Below, piece by piece: positions 60,640 to 64,000 of a DNA stretch of 64,000 nt; position 1 is the stretch's first letter, and each line of letters opens with the position of its first letter. Below the pieces are notes generated by a model. It saw only the letters and a program-made list of their open reading frames with translations. It had not been told where the DNA came from and made no database searches. Made by a program: the position numbers and the translations under genes. The stretch spans positions 62,001-126,000 of the forward strand of contig MNCI01036755.1 of the NCBI GenBank assembly GCA_015680685.1, given 5' to 3'. The DNA is from Gnetum montanum (lineage: Eukaryota; Streptophyta; Gnetopsida; Gnetales; Gnetaceae).

Positions 60640-61220
60640 TCCTCTTAAGCTTTGTTTTTCCTCAAACAAGTCCATGCTCACTATCTTTTCTAGCTCCAAT
60701 GCTTCTATTATGATCCTATGCTTCAATAATTTGGTTTCTTCTTTGAACTTGAAGTTGTTTTTTGCTTATTCTACAAACAAGATACATGTAAGAAAAATAT
60801 ATGAAAAATTAAATATTACTTTCTTAATACTTACCTCATTTTCTAAAATAATGAAAAGGGATGAATTAGAGATTTACCAAACACCAATCAACTATCCTAA
60901 CCAGGGTCACACAAAGTGCAACTCAGATTTGATTATCCAAGTGAAGGTAGGGTATATTCTTTATTTCCAACTTTTGTTACCTTAGATATTTTATTTATTT
61001 AATTAAAATATAAATTAGATAATGACAAAAATAAAAATATTTATAAATAAAAGAATGGATGAGATACTTCTTGATCTTGATTAACCTTATGAATTGATGG
61101 AAGTAATTATAATTCTACCATAAGTGGTATATGATCAAATGGTCTTGTTCAAGATGGCAAGGCTTGGTCTTGATTTTTCTCCACTTCTTTTTTATAAATT
61201 AACTCTAGTAGATTGGTAGC
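60640..61220. other. Unidentified interval
   Basis: A plus-strand open frame of 146 codons (60,545-60,985) has no recognisable family and AT-rich composition. On the minus strand a stretch near 60.77-60.65 kb reads IIIEALELEKIVSMDLFEEK and is preceded by a splice-acceptor-like TCTTGTTTGTAG. This could be the 3' interior of a D-type element. Nothing firm can be said. Confidence 0.3.
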
Positions 61221-61224
61221 TTGG

Positions 61225-61950
61225 TGATGAGTGGCGAGGTACCCCCTAAACACATGATCCAGTCGAACTCCAAGGACTAAGTGCTTATGCGCCTTATGGA
61301 ACACTTAAGGTTAATCAATCATTGTCTTCACAAGCTTACTTGTATTGTCATGGTTGTATGGTTAAGTAAGCTTGAGGTATGTGATTTTTATGTCTTTTAT
61401 CTTTTTAATGCCTATGCTAATAGGGGAAAGAGTGAAGAGACTAAGTAACTAACTTTCACTAACTAAGTTCTAATCATCCTAGCACCAGTATCTGTTTCCA
61501 CTTGTCGTACACACCCTGAACCAGTGTAATGCTATTGGGATTACCAAACGCTATTCGTTACTAGGTTACTAAGCATAGCACACGTGCTTGAAGCAGTCGT
61601 ACTGAATGCACTTAACTAGAAGAGTTAAGGGTTGAGAGATATTAAGTATCTAGGAAATAAATTAATCATTTAAAAATAATTAAATCCTATTTATCTTAGT
61701 CCATATGCTGCAAGGTTTATCAAAAAGTTCATGTTTATTGCCGTACACAAATGTATGCTTAGGTACAATTTTATCGAATAAAGATCCTTTCACTTTGAGA
61801 TTCCTACTACGGGCACATGGAAGTTATTCTAACTCTGGAATGGTAAAATTGCAATAGTTTGGCTACGGGTCTGGATCTAGATGGAGAAACAAGGGAAGGC
61901 TTCCTCTTATTTATAGAATTTGCGGTGGGATGCAATATCACAGTTCATTA
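61225..61950 (-). mobile_element. 3' LTR of B5
   Basis: Complete-looking family B LTR on the minus strand. Its 3' end on plus is TGATGAGTGGCGAGGTACCC at 61,225. Minus-strand signals are a TATA box CTATAAATAAGAG (about 61,917-61,905) and AATAAAC (about 61,740). No primer-binding site follows its end, and element-type sequence lies beyond its start, so it is a 3' or solo LTR. Confidence 0.8.
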
Positions 61951-62110
61951 TACCCCCAAGACTGAATAAAAACTCATCCTCAAGTTCCTTACAAAATATT
62001 GGGAAGGTATGGGATTATTGACTTGAATGATACTAATGGTAAATGGGGTGACATGTGAATGGATCATCATTACAATACATGAAAAATTAGTGTTTATGAC
62101 AACAAGAGTG
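61951..62110 (-). mobile_element. 3' interior remnant of B5
   Basis: ACCCCCAAGACTGAATAAAA, CTTACAAAATATTGGGAAGG and AAAAATTAGTGTTTATG have counterparts at 39.25-39.42 kb next to LTR copy c. This is the family B sequence just upstream of the 3' LTR. Confidence 0.6.
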
Positions 62111-62150
62111 AACACTATACACGTTTGACATCTGGCCTTATTCGGTAGCT

Positions 62151-62176
62151 GAGAGAGAGAGAGAGAGAGAGAGAGA
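62151..62176. repeat. GA microsatellite
   Basis: Thirteen uninterrupted GA units. Confidence 0.97.
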
Positions 62177-62189
62177 AGTTTGTTGTTGC

Positions 62190-62322
62190 CAACGCCAAGA
62201 TTATGCCTTTCATTGTTCATCCGTAAGCGCACCATCAATCTTGTTCCTTGCATAACTACTTCAGCACCAATCCATTCCAAGTGTTCCCTCCAGATCCAAT
62301 CTGTTGGTGTATGATTTCCATC
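62190..62322 (-). other. Exon-like segment of unknown gene
   Basis: On the minus strand a strong acceptor-like tract, GACTGTGTTGTGTGTGCAG, ends at about 62,323 and opens into a frame reading DGNHTPTDWIWREHLEWIGA and EVVMQGTRLMVRLRMNNERH. Composition is less AT-rich than the neighbourhood and not retroelement-like. No donor or neighbouring exon is certain. It could be a low-copy gene fragment or chance. Confidence 0.3.
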
Positions 62323-62329
62323 TGCACAC

Positions 62330-63840
62330 ACAACACAGTCTTATATTAGCAAGGGTAAATGAAACACAATGCAATTGATACCTTGCCTCAGTGTAAGGTC
62401 CATTGGTTGAGTTGTGATATGGTTGATGTGGATTCTAGAGATATAATAATGGTGACTACCCAAGGTGTAGGGGTTAGGAGAAAATTGAAAAAATTGGGCC
62501 AAGACCCCCATGACTAATTGCGAACCTCTGGTAGTGAGAGAATGGAGAAAGATAAGGAATAAGAAAGATGGAGAAAAAGAGACAATTGTAACACCAATGA
62601 AATGGATGTCAGAGATGGAAATGAAAAAAATAGAAATTTATTGTAGAAATTTTTAAGGAAAAGAAATTAACTGATGCACCAAATAGGAATGCTAGTGGGT
62701 CTTCCCCAAAGAAAGCTCATGCCCTTAATGCCCTGACATTTCCACATTCAAAGAGTCCATGGGCTCTGGAAATTTCATTTGGAAGAAAGAGTTAAAGTCT
62801 TTACCACAAGAGTTTACCAAAAAGAAAATAATGCGTCAACCAAAATATAGACTACTGATATAATCGACAATGAGGTGAACAATGGAGGAAGAACAATGGA
62901 AAGAAGAGAATGGAATGGAGTCCCAAAAACAAGGTAGTGTACAACCACTTTTGTGTTTATGGTTAATGTGACTTAGTAGATCCCATTCCAACTCTAGCCT
63001 CAAACAATCCACATCCAGTGACTTCACATTAATACATTCGGCCAATCCATCCACCTAAAGTAACATGAATGCCTCCCTCAAAGAGTCACCACCATTCCAA
63101 CGAAATGAGAAAAGGAGAAGTAGGAAGTGAGAAGGGCATTAGAGGGAACATGTTTATTTGGTTCCATAACTAGTGCTTGTAGCCCAAATGATTATTTCAT
63201 CTAAGGGGTGTGCTTTGAATTCCAACTTTGTTTGTCTTTTCTTTTTATATTTTTGTGTGAGAACCACACCATGCAAAGACTTATTATTTTTATTTTCTCA
63301 GCTTCCCGATAATGGGGTAACGTTGGAACGGTAAGAAAACTCAAGAAGAAAACATCCAAGCACCCAAGAGAATGGCTAACACAAATGCATAAAGTTCCCT
63401 TGAAGTCACACCCTTTTCAATCCTTGAGTCCTTCCTTAGTTTGCAAAATACCCAGTCACCAATTCATTGCTAGTATTATTATTTTTTGAAGAAAGGAACT
63501 GTACAGTTCCAAGCCAAGAGAGACCATAGAGATTCATGGATGCATGGATGATGTGGACTCATTGCCTGTTATATCAAAAGAACCATACCTTAGTATCAAC
63601 ATCATAACTTAAAGGTAAAAACCAAACATTAGCAACCAATAGCATATAGTTCATACCATCATCAAGAGCACTTATTGGGTGACAAACTTAACAAAATGGG
63701 TAAACACATACACACACACACACAAATAAAAGAAAAAGTATGAATGATGTTGCAAAACAAAAAAGAAAAAAATTTAAAGAAATTTGTAAAACAAAATTGT
63801 GTAAAACAAAAACTTAAAAAGGAACCGAGGGCCTCGATTG
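62330..63840. other. Possible low-copy stretch, no firm gene
   Basis: No retroelement motif is seen on either strand, and CpG is more frequent (for example near 63,300-63,330). A 72-codon minus-strand frame at 63,054-62,836 (DGLAECINVKSLDVDCLRLE) has a faint leucine-rich-repeat look but no more. A CA microsatellite lies at 63,711-63,724. Confidence 0.35.
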
Positions 63841-63849
63841 ATCAGCATA

Positions 63850-64000
63850 GATGACCATCTCTCCCATGACTGAATTGAAAGGGAGAGATCTGAAATAATG
63901 AGCACTTGTTTGAATTTTTTAGAAGTGTCCAACTTCTCCCAATTGATGTTTTCGGGTTAAGGGTTGGAAGTTGGCGACACTCATGCTCCAATGTATCTAT
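63850..64000 (-). pseudogene. Family B fragment B6 (protease-RT linker)
   Basis: Minus strand from the right edge. With frameshifts it reads LEHECRQLPTLNPKT and WEKLDTSKKFKQVL, matching EQVHCQLSSLNLENVNWGKL in B2 and the same place in B1 (about 19.0-18.94 kb). It is cut at about 63,850. The rest of the element lies outside the window. Confidence 0.7.

Noticed and set aside
60545-60985. 146-codon plus-strand frame as a gene
   Set aside because: No recognisable motif, low-complexity composition, and the opposite strand carries LTR-like signals. Reported only as an unidentified interval.
62836-63054. Leucine-rich-repeat resistance gene
   Set aside because: A single short frame with a faint resemblance; no repeat periodicity, NB-ARC motif or second exon could be found.

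Overview
The window is nuclear DNA of a seed plant with a large, repeat-choked genome, quite possibly a gymnosperm (that level is inference). It is AT-rich and poor in CpG. Almost every recognisable protein segment belongs to an old LTR retrotransposon riddled with stops and frameshifts. I see no intact host gene, no tRNA or rRNA gene and no bacterial feature.

Four element groups account for most of it. Family A is a Tat-lineage Ty3/gypsy element (VFAWSYEDMP-type RT start, two RNase H domains, HHCC integrase): copy A1 (+) from 1 to about 14.8 kb, A3 (-) at 24.7-30.9 kb, and a fragment A4 (+) at 45.6-49.7 kb. Family B is an Athila-like Ty3/gypsy element with a tRNA-Asp-type primer-binding site: B1 (-) 16.5-20.2 kb, an LTR piece at 22.6-23.1 kb, an LTR stack and 3' ORF (-) at 37.1-40.3 kb, B2 (+) 40.6-45.5 kb, B4 (-) 50.0-53.9 kb, B5 (-) 61.2-62.1 kb and B6 (-) at the right edge. 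Ty1/copia elements are C1 (+, 31.4-36.4 kb, gag only between its LTRs), C2 (-, 54.0-57.9 kb), an LTR fragment at 20.2-20.9 kb and a pol remnant at 36.4-37.0 kb. A third gypsy family (-) lies at 58.2-60.6 kb, and a LINE reverse transcriptase (-) at 23.25-24.45 kb.

The most interesting object is a spliced gene carried by family A on the strand opposite to gag-pol, between protease and reverse transcriptase. Comparing A1 (9618 to 4509, -), A4 (46034-49719, +) and A3 (about 24.75-26.26 kb, +) gives nine exons totalling roughly 1,000 codons. Each exon is seen in at least two copies, with near-equal exon lengths, GT/AG-type borders in most places, introns of about 90-180 nt and a first intron of about 1.3 kb. 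Being antisense to the element RNA would explain how introns survive retrotransposition. I do not recognise the protein. In A1 a good splice acceptor at 11,380 just before RT suggests that gag-protease and RT might be joined by removing a roughly 7.6 kb intron that holds this gene.

Family A also carries fast-changing tandem repeats, including a 15-copy GGCCAT minisatellite. Other structures are a palindromic minisatellite at 40.38-40.61 kb, hairpin-bearing repeats at 31.03-31.42 kb and a 62-bp duplication around a single N at 60,433 that looks like an assembly join. The stretch from 62.2 to 63.8 kb is the only part that resembles low-copy DNA.
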